Source: Leucosporidium creatinivorum
Lineage: Eukaryota > Basidiomycota > Microbotryomycetes > Leucosporidiales > Leucosporidiaceae
Length of the DNA: 64,000 bases
Reading direction: 5' to 3'
NCBI GenBank assembly: GCA_001600635.1
Contig: BCKL01000027.1
Coordinates: forward strand, 37,075 to 101,074
In this document: positions 21,212 to 33,848 of the stretch, piece after piece
How positions within the stretch are numbered: position 1 is the first letter of the stretch
Layout: every line of letters starts with the position of its first letter
Translations under genes and position numbers: made by a program
Notes under the pieces: generated by a model
Seen by the model: only the letters and a program-made list of their open reading frames with translations
What the model was told of the DNA's origin: nothing
Databases searched by the model: none

Positions 21212-22753
21212 AGCGGACGAGAGGCGAAGTAGAGAGCGAATTCGGCGAGGTTTCGAAGTCGAAGCGGGAAGCAGGGGAGCAGCTGGTGAAACGTCGAGCA
21301 GCAAGTCAACAAAATCCCCTCAGCGGGATTCGATGCGAGGCCAGGTGACGGGAGACTCGACACGCGGCGATCTTTCGGCCGAGCAAGGAAGGAGTGGAAG
21401 GCCTGTGAGGCATGATCGGCTCTAGAAACCTACATGTCAAGTCCAGCAGCCGCTCGCTGTGTGCGAGCATACAGAACCTCTCGCACCGCCGAGTCGCGAC
21501 GGGTGGGCGTGTGTCTGTGCGAGTAGAGCGAAGTCGCCGAGCTGGCAGCGTTTGGGCTCATTCAAATGGCTCGGCGATGCTTTGAAGCAATTCGACTGGG
21601 CTGCAGGCGTTCCAGCGTATGCTGGACTAGTATTCTGCAAGAGCGAGAGGTAGTATAGTTGGACAGCTTCAGTAGATGCGACGCAAGAGCTCAGCATCTG
21701 CATGAACAAGCAGCGCCGAGCTCGCTTCTCCTCGCTAGCAGCCGTGCAAAGCCGCTAGGTTCTCGCTTGGAGAAGTTGCCAGTCGGCCCACTTAGTATCG
21801 TGCATACCTCTATTGAGCACATCGAGCCTCCTAGTGCACGGCAGTTCCACTTGGCAGTGGAAGAAGACTTCGCCGAGCTGGCCCCCTCCGTCTCGCCAGT
21901 GCCAGCGCCTACAGCGCTGACTTGCACTGATGTGCGCCTACGTATCTTACAGCTAGTCCCTGCTTCCGACCTTTCCGCGAGCGACAGAGCTGTCGAGGGG
22001 ACTGACAACGAAGCTCGGTTCGGCTTCGGCGATGGTGCGCGAGTGAGGGTCAGATGAAGGCTGTGGGCGGGTCGGGAGGTTCAGCGATGCTGCTCAAGAG
22101 CACTGAAGACGATTCGAAAGCTCACCTGTACCATCTCACTCAAATCAAGAATAGAGATGCAGTCGGAGGATGACAAAGAGCAGCGAGAGAGGGAAGGAGT
22201 GGAAGGTGGTGTCGAGGGCTGACTAGAGAGTGAAGGACTCGCCTTGATAGTGGATATCCTCTTGAAACTCTTACTGAACCCTGTCAGCCTCTTGAACGAG
22301 GGAAAAGGCGACTGCAGGCTCCCCAGATCTTGAGAGCGCCGAGCGCCGAGCACCGGCTCAGACCGTCCTCCTACCCTCCGGGAGGCATGCCCTCAGGGAT
22401 TTCTCCATCTCAGTCCACCGACGTAACTCGCTCTTCCAAGCCGTCTAACAGCCAACAGCTCTCGTCGAGCCATTGTTTGCGAGTCGGCCAAGCTGCGAAG
22501 GAAGCCAGGGGTTCGGCTTTGGCCTACAGAGCGCTATAGAGCAGGCGAGAAAACTCAACAGCTTACAGAAGTACAGGTTACAACCTGCTGCTCAGCTGAG
22601 ACCTGCACGATCATATTGCTGGTGAGGAATGCACGCGCCGCTCCTCGTTCGCGCGCCTTTCTTCCTCCCCCATCTCGTCTCTTGCTCGTTCTCTCGTCGC
22701 CGCCTTTGCGCTCTCACTCTCGTCGCTCGTTACTACTACCAAGCCTGGCTCGG
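21212..22753. other. 1.5-kb region with no assignable gene
   Basis: Between the start of copy E and the next membrane-protein gene. Several open frames of 60-130 codons exist on both strands but lack ATG starts or recognisable domains. On the minus strand at about 22110-22300 a Ser/Thr/Pro-rich stretch with a consensus GTGAGC donor and a nearby branch-like CTGAAC could be one exon of an unknown gene. The last 150 bases may hold the true start of the gene at 22754. Confidence 0.3.
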
Positions 22754-24941
22754 ATGGCGTTCCAGCCCGCGCCTCACGACCCTTCGTCGCTCCTTCGCTC
22801 ATTCCACAAGACTCAGCGCTCCAAGCGAGCCTGCAGCGTCTACTCGGCGCCCCTCGCTTCGGACGACTGGCCCGTGTACGAGGATGTTACCATCAAGTGG
22901 GACCCTTCCTGCGTCACCGTCAAAACCGACAGCATCGACCTGTACTTGAATGTGCAGGAGGATTCGGGCCTGGTCGCCGTGCACGAGTGGACAGACGTCG
23001 TCTACGCCGACGGAGAGCTCGTTACCCAGCTCAAGCCGTCGTGGTGGAATGCTAGTACAGGTGCAGGTACTGTCTCTGCTCAGGTGAGCCCTCGCCGAAG
23101 TGTCCTACAGCCCAAAAGACCGACGCGCTGACCTCCTTCAACAACAACGCGTGCAGCTGGCCATCGTCCCCGCTGGTTCGCCGAGCTGGGACACCCCCGC
23201 TCCCACTGGTCCCATGTTCACCATCACTTACAACGGAACGTGAGTCGGTCTGTCGTTTGTCCGAGAAAGCTCAAAGCTGACCTCCCTTTCGCAGCTACCC
23301 TGCCTCGGCCACGGCTTCGGCTCAATCACCGAGCTACACGGGCCCCTCCGTCGAGTCGGTCGCGGGCAAATCCGAAAGCTCCTCGTCGTCACTCACCGGA
23401 GGCAAGCTCGGAGCTGCTGTAGCAGTCCCGCTCCTCGCCCTCGCGCTGGCTCTCGGCGCATACTTGGCCTGGCACAAGCTTCGGAAGAGACCCGAGAAGA
23501 AGCGCTGGAGTGCTGTAGGTCGAACTTCGAGTCTAGGTGTGTACATCGCTGACCTTCTCGACTATAGGTAATCGACCAGCGGATGTCAATGGTCTCGCAG
23601 GGCACCTGGCAGCCCCCTCGCGGCTCCATGTCGTCGCGCCCCGGCTCCTTCTACCCCGATGCCCCTCGTCCCGGCTCGGCCTACTCTGGCATGGAAGGCA
23701 ACATGCGACCTCACCCCTTCGCCGACCCCAACCGCCCCAGCTCGGCCTACTCGGCCGGCACGCCCTCCCCGCTCAGCAACGGCGCAGTTCTTCGTGCGCC
23801 CCCTGCTGCCGAGATGAGGCAGGTCGGCGCCGGAGAGCGTGGTAGCAAGATTAGCTTCGCCACTGGGGATCCCAACGGCCGCCCGAGCTTCAGCAGCAGT
23901 CGCAAGGCGCCGACGAGCATCTACAACCGCTCGTCGATGCACGCTGGGGGAGCCTCCAACCTTCGACACTCGCGCGTTGGCTCGGATGCGCAAGCGTTGG
24001 ATCGCTCCATCGGCAGCGTGTCGTCTTCGGGCGGCTCCTCGCCCGTCATGTCGCGCTCCGGCACTCGCGAGGAGCTCTCCGCGATGGCTTCCCCTCCTCC
24101 TCTCCCTCGTACCAATTCAGGCGGCGCCCATGCCCGTCTCCCCGGTGGACATGGTCATCAAGCCTCGGTCGCCTCTTCCCTGCGTCACGACCTCTCCGGC
24201 CTGCCCGCTATCGCTGTCGTTCGCGACGGCCAGTTGGCCTACGACACTCCTCCCCTCTCCCCCGCTTTCTCCTACAACTCTCCCCAATCGCCATTCCTCG
24301 ACTCCTCAGCAGCAGTTTCGACCGAGACTCTCGACTCTCCGACCCTCCCCAAACCTCCTCGCCCAACCCTCCAAGTCCAAACCTCCGACTCTCATATGCC
24401 CATGGCGCTCCGCAACTCGATGATGTCGCCCGATCAAGCCCTCGCCTCCTACGCCGTCGCTCGCGATGCGCCGTCCCCTCAACCAACCTCACCGACCCTC
24501 ACTTCCGCCCCTCCCGCCTCGTCGGCCGCTCGTCTCGGCCTCACTCGAGCAGCGAGCAGCTTCCTCGGCGCTCCGGGCAAGATGTTCCGATCTCTCACTT
24601 CCTCCTCCATCACCTCTTCGGCTGGCCGCAACACTCCTTCCGCCCCTCCTCCCGCTCCTCACGGTCGACCAGGCGCCACCTCCCCCTTCGACGACCCTCC
24701 TTCACCCTCGTCCGAGGCCGAAGACCCCTACTCGGTCTTTGACGAGAAGGACGAGATCGGCAAGGAGTACACCAGCTGGGCCGAGACGAAGGGTAAGGAG
24801 CCAGACGAGGTACCTCAACAGTCGGCGTCGACGAGGAGGCCTCGGACGAGCAGCCTGCCGAGCCGTTACTCGAAGAAGAGCGACTACAGGAGCGATGAGG
24901 GAGATGAGAAGGAGGAGCTTCCTTTCGGTGTGGCTTTGTAA
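22754..24941 (+). CDS. Single-pass membrane protein with extracellular domain and long Ser/Pro-rich tail
   Basis: The start is uncertain. The first ATG in the main frame is 22754, but a frame with a hydrophobic stretch lies just upstream, so an extra exon with a signal peptide is likely. Order: a beta-rich domain (YEDVTIKWDPSCVTVKTDSI, LYLNVQEDSGLVAVHEWTDV, QLAIVPAGSPSWD, GPMFTITYNGT), a Ser-rich stalk, a transmembrane helix (LGAAVAVPLLALALALGAYL) followed by basic HKLRKRPEKKRW, then a cytoplasmic tail of about 450 residues starting DQRMSMVSQGTWQPPRGSMS. Repeated RPGS(F/A)Y and RPSSAYS motifs occur early in the tail, and DDPPSPSSEAEDPYSVFDEK near the end. The plan resembles fungal cell-wall sensor-like proteins of basidiomycetes. 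Three introns are visible. No enzyme motif. Confidence 0.7.
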
Positions 24942-25283
24942 GCCCGGGTTAGTTGTATTTAGTTATCTTTATCTCGGTTCATGTGCGGTCCCCCTTCATT
25001 TCCCTATTCGCTCCCTCGTCCCCAGTGGATTCGAGGTTTTCTTCCGTATGCCCCCCATTACTCTCTCTCGCCTCTTCTAGACCCCTGGTGGAAGTGATCG
25101 TGTACAACTCGACAGGCGCAGCGCGAGAGCGAGAGAAGAAAGGCGAAGCGAGCAGGCTCGGCGGCTTTCGAGAGACGAGATAATGTGGGCATGTATTCCT
25201 TCAACGCTAGTCAGATCTACTCGTGCTCAAGTCTGCGGAGGGCAAGGTGTCAGCGAGCTGCTTTGAGAAGTGGTCGAGCGGGC
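24942..25283. other. Convergent 3' region
   Basis: 342 bp between the membrane-protein stop and the end of the minus-strand F-box-like gene. Pyrimidine-rich; no gene seen. Confidence 0.4.
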
Positions 25284-26968
25284 TCACGCCTTGAGGAAAG
25301 GAGCGACGGCGGCGTCAATCTCGCTCGCCTCAGTTCCAGGCTTGAGGTCGAGCTGCAGCGCTTCGATAAAGTTGGCTGAGGGTTCAGAGGAGGTCAGCGC
25401 TTGTCTAGCGGTCGACCAGACGAAACTTCAACTCGCCAACAGCCATATCCCTCCGCTTCTGCGCGCTCCACCTACTCGCAAAGACGGCCTCATCCTCTGC
25501 ATCAAAATCCTCCACCTCCTCCACACCACTCGAAGCGACCCCACTCCCCTCACTGGCGACCTCATCCCCCTTCTCCAACACCCACAGCTCCTCGTTCCCT
25601 CGCCACAACCTCTCATCGGCGGAAGCGAAGAGGATGCCCTCGCGGTCGCAGAGGTTGGAAATGGTCATCAAGTCCTCGACGAGGAGAGGAGGAGTTTCAA
25701 GAGCGATGGGAATGAGGCCCATCAGGCGGAAGGGCGTGTCTGGTGGGTCCTCCTTGTCGATAGAGAGGTAGCGAAGAGCTTCTCGCTGAGGGATCCAGGT
25801 TTCCAGCGCACCTCGCCATCCGTTGGAGAGGCTTTCGATGTTGAGAGTGAGGTGGGTGAGAGTGCGAGGGAGGCTGTCGAGGAGGGAGGGGCGGGCGGCG
25901 GGGCTTGGGTGGGGTGGAGGGCGAGAGGCGATGGGGACGTTGAGGTGCGTGAGGGAGGGGAGTTGGAGGAAGAAGGGCTCTTGGCCTTTGATGAGGGGCG
26001 GGCCGGTGAGGAAGAGTCGTTCGAGGGAGGGGAAGGTCGATTCGCCGAGGATGCCGGACTGAGGAGAGAGCGAAGTGAGCCCTCGAACTGCCGAGACAGT
26101 GAACCGAAAGACGTACCAGAGAGGAAGCAGGAGCAAAAGGGAACTGCTGCACAAACTCCTCGATGACGAGTGTTCTAAGAGATGCAGCCGAAGCCGCGAG
26201 TATATCGGTGACGACCGAGGTCTCCTCCACGTCGGCCTGAGTTTGGAAGTGAAGGAGGGAAAGGTGCTTCAACCCAGTCCACCACTCCGCGCAGTCGTCC
26301 AAGATCCGACCCGTCTTGACAATTGACAACTCTCCCCCCTCCGTCGGCGGTCCGAATCCCTGCAGCAGCATAGAGCCCACGCTCGGCAGCGCCTCGGCGA
26401 AGGCATGGATGACCCAATCCTCGACAACAACCACGTCGTTGGCGAATTGGAGGTTGAGCTTGCGGATGCGCTTCCTCTGCTCGACGGGGAGGCGCTTGAG
26501 CGTGTCGATGATGCAGTCAATCCAACCTCTTGTCGCGCTCGGTCCCTCTGGTCGCGCCGAGACGAGGTCGAGCCTATCGACTCGAACGGTGAGGGAGACG
26601 AGGTGGGTGACGACCTCGAACATCTCCATCCACAGCTCCGGTCGAAGAGGGATGGTAACGTGCTGGACGTCCGACCAGGCTCGCATGGTGAGATGCCGAA
26701 CGAGCGGGCCGACCTGCTTCTCCTTGACGAATTCGAGGATCCGATCTGGCTCTCCTCGGCTCCACCATCGAACGAAGAAGGGGAGGGCGAGGTTGTACCA
26801 TGTCTTGCTGACGAGGAGGGCGTGGACGAAGTATTGGCCGGGAGACGGCGGGACGGCGGCGTAGTCGCGAGCGGGGTGGATCGAGATGAGGTCCCACAAG
26901 GACTCGAAGATGTGGTGCACGACCTCGTTGGGGAGCTGAGGGATTCGGTTGACGGTATTGGCAGTCAT
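25284..26968 (-). CDS. F-box/LRR-like protein 1
   Basis: ATG at 26968: MTANTVNRIPQLPNEVVHHI followed by FESLWDLI, then LLVSKTWYNLALPFFVRWW, an F-box-like N-terminus (LPxEVxxxIxxxL ... VSKxWxxLALP). The rest has leucine-rich strand/helix units: VGPLVRHLTMRAW, HLVSLTVRVDRLDL, RIRKLNLQFANDVVV, GLKHLSLLHFQTQA, SLERLFLTGPP, LPSLTHLNVPIASRP, RTLTHLTLNIESL. The end of the main exon is acidic (GVEEVEDFDAEDEAVF) and the last small exon gives NFIEALQLDLKPGTEASEID and a stop at 25284. F-box proteins bring targets to SCF ubiquitin ligases through Skp1. The divergent neighbour at 27896 shares the layout, the DAED acidic block and the short last exon, so the two are paralogues. Confidence 0.75.
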
Positions 26969-27895
26969 CTTGTGTCGGGCGAGCGGAGGAAACGGCGATG
27001 AGGGGGAGCTGCGAAGGCAAGGTCGGACTTAGCAGGCTGCTTCGAGGCTTGAGTTGTACCGAGCATACATACGGTGCAGCTGAAAGCTCTTGATTCGAGA
27101 TTCAGAGCTGCAGCTTAACAGCTTCGGCCTGCGCGGGGGAGAGATCAGCGACGACACGCCGGGAGAGACGCAGGGCGGCGCACCTTGACAGCCACAGATA
27201 TACGTAGCGCGCAGCAGCACCGTCTTCTACACTAGATAGCAACAATCTACACTACTTGTCACTGCTGCCACGAGAAAGCTGCCCGAGCGGCGCGGTCGAG
27301 GGTGACTGAGGGGCCTTTCGGATTTACTGCGAGCTGCTGCAGGCGACCTGTCGAGCTGTAGCAGTATAGCCGCTCTGCTAGAATGCGGATTGTCGAACAA
27401 GCCGAATCGAGATAAGCGTCGGAGGTCAAGACAGGCAGCGCGAGCTCAGGCGCTTCTTTGTCTCCTCCGTTGTCGCTCGAATTGCCTTGGCATCGCTCTC
27501 GACTCGCCTGCAGGATCTCTGAACATCTCGAGCGACTCTATATCGTACTACAGCTGCTCTTTGCTCATCGCCCATCTTCAGGTGAGTCGCCAGCCTCTCC
27601 CCCCTTTTCGAACGCTTGAGCTGACGAGTAACGGCTTCTGCTGAGCAACAGCTTCTCGCTCCACCTCCAGCTCGAGCTATACGGTATCCAAAGCACTTGC
27701 GCAACGGTCAGCTGCTTTCAGTGAGCCCTACGACGCTCTCAGTCCCGAGGCCCGAGCTCACCAGCCTCCCTTTCACCTCGCTTACAGCCGCCGCACAGGT
27801 ATAGCTACATCGTCACTCCTTCCAGCTCATCATCACCGTACATCCAAATGATATCTCGCACCTCGCATACTTCCCGCTAAACCACACCCTCGCAG
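26969..27895. promoter_or_regulatory. Shared divergent promoter with 5'-UTR intron
   Basis: 927 bp between the two F-box-like paralogues. On the + strand a donor at 27799 (GTATAGC), a branch-like GCTAAAC and an acceptor ending exactly at the base before the ATG at 27896 mark a 5'-UTR intron. Otherwise no gene. Confidence 0.5.
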
Positions 27896-29508
27896 ATGCC
27901 CATCCTCCCCACCGAGCTCATCCACCTCATCCTCGAGCAAGTCTGGGACTCGCTCTGCGCGCACGCCGAGGTCGACTACCGCGTCCGACCCTACCCCTCC
28001 ACCGTCATCTTCGTCTTCGGCAACTTCCGCTTCGTCTGCAAAACCTGGAACGAGCTCATCGTCTCCAAATTCTTGCCTCGCCTACAATGGGGTCCCTGTT
28101 CAGGCGACACCGAGGATCCGAATGATGCGCTCGACAGCAGCAAAGCAGATCTACGGACCTGCCGTCTATTCGAGATGCAGGCTCGGAGGAAGGACACAGA
28201 GGACGACGCGCTTGTACGCTGGAGCGCCGAGCTGGAGGGCAAGACTTACCTCGACGACATCGTGTTGAAGCTACAGAACGCCAGCGACGTGATGGCATTC
28301 ATGCCCATCAGCGTTCTGGCCGAGCAACAGCTATCCACCATGGCGGATGTGCTCGAGAGTCTGTCTCCGGAGCAAGGAGCGCGGGTGAGGACTCTCGAGA
28401 TCCACCTCGAGGATGAAGAGCAGGGTCAACCCCGAGTCACAGGCTTTATCCGAGGGTCAACGCTTGGTCGTCTTGCCGCCATTTTACCGGAGGTGCACGA
28501 CTTGCGCATCATCTCGGGAGGACCTTCGGAGCTGGCGGAGCATGACGACGCCGACGATTGCGACTTTTGGGCAAGCCTTCGCTACCTCACCATTCAGGAT
28601 ATGGACTGCATCATCGGTAGCACACCCCCCGCCCGTCCCATCTCGACCTTGACTCGCATCCTCACCTCGTCGGCGTCAACCCTCCGAGAGCTCGTCGCCC
28701 TCTCCACCGTCTTCGGCACCATGAACCGCACCGGCTCCTCCCTCCTCTCCGTCTTCGGATCTGCGAACTACCCGTCCCTCACCAAGCTACACATCCTCAC
28801 CCCTCCCATCGGGCACGAGTCCCCCGTCGACTCTACCCTCTTCGCCAAACTCCCCGCCCTCACCGACCTCGCCCTCACCCTTTCCGATACCTGCACCCCC
28901 TCCTTCCTCCCTCACATCGCTCGCACCCTCACCCACCTAGCCCTCGAACTCCCCCGCCTCAATGCCCTCTGGTCTCAAGCTCTCATCACCTTCATCACCT
29001 CGCGCGGCTCAACTCTCCGCTTCCTCTATATCGACCTCCCCGAATCCCTCGTAAATGACCCGCACGAAGGCACGCCCCGGCACGTGCTGAAAGAGCTGCG
29101 CCTGCTCATCAAAGTCTGTCGAGCGTACGATATCGTCTTCGCTACTTCGGACGAGAGGACTTGGGGAGGGGACACGGATGTAGGGGACGGGAAGATGGGG
29201 CTGTATGCTCCTGAGAAGGAGGAGAAGGGAGTTGATGAGGATATGAGTAGCTTGGGTGAGAGCGAGGTGGAAGAGGAGGAAGACTATGATGCGGAGGATT
29301 GGGGTGTGTTCCGGAGGAAGTGGAGCGAGGAGAAGAAGAGGAGTATGGCTTTGGGTGAGTTTGGTAGGCACTTTGAGCTGAGGAGCAAGCTGACCTCCCG
29401 TCTTTCCCATGAGCAGCCGATGTCATGGAAAGCCTTCGCGGCCAGCTCAAGCCCTCCGTCAACGCCGAGGACGTCGAAAAGGCGCTCGCCCCGCTCCTTC
29501 TCTCATAG
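27896..29508 (+). CDS. F-box/LRR-like protein 2
   Basis: ATG at 27896: MPILPTELIHLILEQVWDSL, then FRFVCKTWNELIVSKFLPRL, an F-box-like head. LRR-like strands follow: RTLEIHLEDEE, EVHDLRIISGG, SLRYLTIQDMD, SLTKLHILTPP, ALTDLALTLSD, RTLTHLALELPRL, STLRFLYIDLPESL. An acidic stretch (ESEVEEEEDYDAEDWGVF) precedes RRKWSEEKKRSMALGEFG. A 60-bp intron then leads to ADVMESLRGQLKPSVNAEDV and a stop at 29508. It pairs with the divergent gene at 25284-26968. Probably a substrate adaptor of an SCF ubiquitin ligase; the target is unknown. Confidence 0.75.
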
Positions 29509-29944
29509 ATCTCAGCTCGCCTTCATAGTCCCAGAGTACTCTAGATTCACTTAGCAATGTCATGTCGGACAATCGCCAGAGCTAGGGCGAGGCAAGCTCG
29601 GCCAAAGCAATGCTTCTCGACGTTGCTTCTTCGACTTCACGATATTGGCGAGCAGCCTTTGTCTCCCTTGGCAGTAGCTCTCGCTTCGCTTCCTCTCTAC
29701 ATCTCTCATCATCAAATCCAGCGTCAACCAAGTGCTGATATTGTCCATGAGGTAGAAGAGAGCCGGGGGAGCGGGGCTAAGAGTGCGAACGCAGGGGAAA
29801 CATGAACGAATCGATGCGAAAAGCTGGCGGCATATTGTGCGAGTATATGTGTGTGGGCATAAGAAGAGAGAAGGAAGGAGGGCGCGCGAGCGAGAGAAAT
29901 GCGAAGAAGTGCGAGAGCCGAGCTGAGAGGGAAGCTCAAGGCGC
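29509..29944. other. Convergent 3' region
   Basis: 436 bp between two convergent stops. No gene or repeat recognised. Confidence 0.4.
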
Positions 29945-32017
29945 TTAGACTGCTAAATGGGGTTGCGGTCAGCGTCACACTATCAACGAGGAGAGAGCAG
30001 TAGAAGACATACGGTACTTGGCGCCAGCAGCGATCGTCTTGAACGCCTGGCACTGGGAGGAAGCGGCGGGCGCGTGGGCGGCGGGAGTGGGGTTCTGTCC
30101 CTGGTACCAGGTCGAGAGCTGGCCGTTCTTCTTGTCTGTTTGGTGGTGGAGTGGTGGAGTAGAGGAGAAGGTCAGCTTCGAGCCTCGGCGGGGGGAGGGA
30201 AGAAAGAGCGAAGGCTACGCACAGACACCGGGAGGGAGCGAGACGTCCTTGGCGGCGCACGAGTCGAAGGAACCCTTGTTGTAGTTTCCGGGGTGGTTCC
30301 ACTGCAAGAGGGGAGAGCAGTGTCAGCCGTGGTGTCATCACTTCGGCGCCGGCGCACTCCTGCGCGTCGCTCGCTACGACAGCAGTAAGACTCACCTCGG
30401 ATCCCATAACGTCGTAAATGTGAGGGCACCAACGAGCAGCGTCGGAACCGGGAAGGCTGTCGAGTCGAACGAGGGTCAGCGACGTCCTCGGCGAAGTCGG
30501 GTAAAGGCTGAACTCACCAAGCACGGAGACTGAGCTCGTTGTAAGCAAGGAATTGAGCCCACTCCTGGATCTGGACGCGCTTGTTGCCGTTCTGGGCGAT
30601 GACGATACCTATTGAGGAGCAGCGAGGCAGGAGGGTCAGCGAGCTGCTCGGCGAGGATCTGCTTCGCCGTCGGTCGCGAGAGCAGCTTGATGAGAATGGC
30701 AAACTCACCTCCGACGGGGTTTCCGAAGCCGTCAGCTCCGTGGGGGTCGAGCTCTCCTCCCTCATCGCGGGCGGCGACGTTGATCTTGGTGAAGCTGCGA
30801 CGCGAGCGGGCGAGAATGTCAGCTTGCTGCTGCTGAGTTCGCGGAGACGAAGGTCAAGATGACTGACTCTCCAACAGCGGTGATCTGGATGTAGTGAGGG
30901 GTGCGAACGAAGTGAACACCGGTGAAGGTGCCCTTGGGGATGAGGCGAGCTCCGTGGCCGGCCTGTGGAGTGAGGAAAAGATCAGCCGTGAATTCTGATG
31001 TCCCAGCTTAGGTCTAGCGGGAGCTCGATTCGAAGCCTACCTTGGTGCACCTGTGAGCGAATGAGGGCGGGACGGTCAGCGAGCAAGTTCGGCGATCTCG
31101 GCCGGCGAGGCAGGACGAGGGACTCACCAAGCGACAACATCGCGCTCGGCGTTTCCTACCGAGTTCCTCGAGTGAGGGGCGAAGACTGCAGTGAAAGGGG
31201 GGGAGGAGTCAGTCGAGCGTTCGCGTTCGGCGGCTCCGTTTGGCGGCGATTCCGACCAAGCGCGAGGGGAAGCAAACTCACTGCAGAAGTCCTCGGCAGA
31301 ACCGATCCAGAGGGTCTGGCAGTTGGCATTGGGGCTGTCGCGGCCGTGCTTGTAGCAGTTGTTCCATCTGTTGCGGAGAAGGAGGGGAGTCAGCGACGAG
31401 CTCGGGGAGTCCGAAAGTTGGAGGTCTGTAGATGCTCTAGCAAGACTTCTCGGCCTCGGTCGAGGATGTACGACTCAAGCCGACGATGCTGATCGGCTTG
31501 CTCGCCTGCAGAACCTGCTCGACTAGACGCAAGCCCGCCGGCGGCGCAGGGCTCGGGCCTCCAGCGGCAGCCTCTGACTCCTCCGCACCAACACCAAACA
31601 GATTCCCAGCACTCGCTATCATCTCCAACGATCCACTGAGCTCCCTTGCCGCAATCCCAATCCTGCCCCGTCGCATGTTTAGTCGCGTCGGGCCAAGTTG
31701 ATCGAACCGCGACGGCGGTTGAGCATTCCGCGACCGAGAAGTTTTCTCCCAGCGCTGGAATCGCTGTAGGGGAGCAGGGGTGTAGGTAGACACCTGCAGT
31801 GGACCCCTGCCTGTCCCCACAGGCTCCCAGCGGCCTCATACCGCTCTTCGGCTCCTCCGAATCTGGCGCCGGTCCCCCTGCCTCTGTACTGCTACACTCA
31901 CCCGTACTGGCCGTTCTCAGTCTTGGCGGGAGGCGAGTTGGGATCTATCACGACGTTCCCTGCCGAAACGACGGCGGAAAAGGCAGCAGTGGCGATGAGG
32001 GCGAGGGAGGTCTTCAT
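29945..32017 (-). CDS. Secreted macrofage-activating-glycoprotein-like protein
   Basis: ATG at 32017 with a clear signal peptide, MKTSLALIATAAFSAVVSAG, then NVVIDPNSPPAK. After an N-terminal region whose exon limits I cannot fix, the exons spell WNNCYKHGRDSPNANCQTLW, GSAEDFC, SVGNAERDVVAW, ARLIPKGTFTGVHFVRTPHY, DEGGELDPHGADGFGNPVGG, QIQEWAQFLAYNELSLRAC, WCPHIYDVMGSEWNHPGNYN and a Ser/Ala-rich end with SSQCQAFKTIAAGAKY, stop at 29945. The ELDPHGADGFGNP and CPHIYDVMG blocks with paired cysteines match the basidiomycete family annotated as macrofage activating glycoprotein, first named from Cryptococcus. These are secreted or wall-bound glycoproteins of unknown biochemistry. Many introns with the TCGGCG/CTGAC branch context. 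Confidence 0.8.
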
Positions 32018-32428
32018 CTTGAGCGGGAGAAAGCCGAGGGAGGGGGTTGGAAGGGGAGAGGGCGAGTAGTAGAAGGTGGAAACGAGTGTGGGAAGGTGGT
32101 AGACCTGTGTACGAGGTCGAAGTGGGTTGAAGAGCGAGTTGGGAGTTGTTTGCAGAAGAGAGAAGGGCGAAGGGAGCTCGAAGTCCCGTGGTCGAAAGGC
32201 CTCGACCGACTCGACCTAGGCGAAGGGCGGGGAAGCTGTAGCAGAGCAGCTTGACAGCCGTAGGGGAGCAAAAGCACTCGCTTGAGATCCAACAGAATCG
32301 AACGCCGAATCGCCCAAGTTCGGTCAGGAGAGGGGCTCGGCCTTGGACTGGTCCTTTCGGCGCCGACCGCTCGTGCCCTTCGACCGAATCGCTTCAAACT
32401 GGCTTTCTTACGCACCTTGTCCAGAGCA
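32018..32428. promoter_or_regulatory. Divergent promoter, secreted glycoprotein and NAD(P)HX dehydratase
   Basis: 411 bp between two divergent ATGs. Nothing coding. No certain factor site. Confidence 0.45.
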
Positions 32429-33848
32429 ATGTCTAGTCATGCAGAGGTGAGTACTGTGCTACAGCTCTGCTGCAAGCGACCGCTGAGCCTCTCTACAGAT
32501 CATCAGCGAATGCCGAAAGCTGATCCCACCGCTCTCGCAAGAGATGCACAAAGGTCAGGCAGGGAGGATCGGAGTAGTGGGAGGTTCAGCAGAGTGAGCT
32601 CGCTTTTTGATCAGCTACAGGTGATGATTCACGACTTACAATTCGGTCGAGCAGCTACGCCGGAGCGCCGTTCTTCGCTAGCATGGCTACTCTGCGCCTG
32701 GTGAGTAGCAGCATTCACGCTTAACTATTCTAGCTAACCCTCACTGCTCTGCAGGGCGCTGATCTCGCTCATGTCATCTGCGAACCCTCCGCCGGCAGTG
32801 CGTCACTTCTCGACAGCATTCGCGGCTCGCGCTGACCTGTATTGCACCCAGACGTGATCAAGACTTACTCGCCTGGTATGTAGCTTGACTCTGCTTGATC
32901 TGCTACCGCTCACGTGCCCTCACACAGACCTTATCGTCCACACCGACCTCCACCCCGACTCGTTCGTCCTCCCCTTCTCTCCTACATCCCCTCGCTAACC
33001 TCGCCTTACCCTCAAAAGCACCGAATCTTCCCTAACAACCCTCTTCACCTCCCTCATCCCTCGCCTGCACGTCCTAATAATTGGACCCGGGCTCGGTCGT
33101 TCCTCCCACATGCAGCTCGCCTCTCGAGTAGCCATCCGCCTAGCTCGAGAGAAGGGTCTCTACATCGTAGTGGATGCGGATGGACTGTGGTTGGTGCAGA
33201 GTGATCCGGAGGTGGTCAAGGGGTACGAGAAGGCCGTGCTGACGCCGAATGTGGTCGAGTTTGGGAGGCTTTGCGAGGCTGCTGTACGTCTTGAGCTCGC
33301 TTTGACTCTCCCTAGACGCCTACTGATCTGATAACTACAACAGAACCTCAAAGACGACCCCTCCTCTTCTCACTCCCTCGCCTCCCGCCTCGCCGAAGCT
33401 CTCGGCGGAGTGACTATCCTCGAGAAAGGCGCGACGGACCGCATCACCAATGGCACCTCCTCACCACCACTCGTGAACGAAGTGGAAGGTAGCGTACGAC
33501 GATGCGGTGGTCAAGGCGATGTACTGAGTGGAGCAGTCGGAACGTTTTTGGCCTGGGGCAAGAGCTACGAAGAGCGAGAAGGCTCCTCCTCCTCGTGCGT
33601 TCTCTCTCTTCTCCCTTCTTCTCTCCCGACTGACCTTCCTTTTACATTACAGCATCCCCTCCTCCCGGATCCCCCGCCTAGCAGCCTACGCCGGCTCGAC
33701 CGTCACTCGAACCGCCTCTCGCATCACTTTCGGCCGCATGAAACGAGCGATGCAGACGGGGGATATGCTGAATGATGTGGGCACGTCTTTTGAGGAGGTG
33801 TTTGGTGATAAGGAGTGGGCGGAGAGGAAAGTGAAGGGTTTGCTGTAG
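32429..33848 (+). CDS. ATP-dependent (S)-NAD(P)H-hydrate dehydratase
   Basis: ATG at 32429 (MSSHAE, a short first exon), then [31 protein letters not shown] with the glycine-rich motif, [52 protein letters not shown], the core [39 protein letters not shown] and [20 protein letters not shown]. It closes with [20 protein letters not shown] and a stop at 33848. GxGDVLxG is the ATP-binding loop of this ribokinase-like family. The enzyme (YKL151C/CARKD homologue) repairs hydrated NADH and NADPH using ATP. It has the full family length, with no obvious targeting peptide in the first exon. Confidence 0.9.

Noticed and set aside
25270-26166. 298-codon plus-strand frame opposite the F-box-like gene
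   Set aside because: Antisense shadow; the minus strand has the F-box and LRR pattern.
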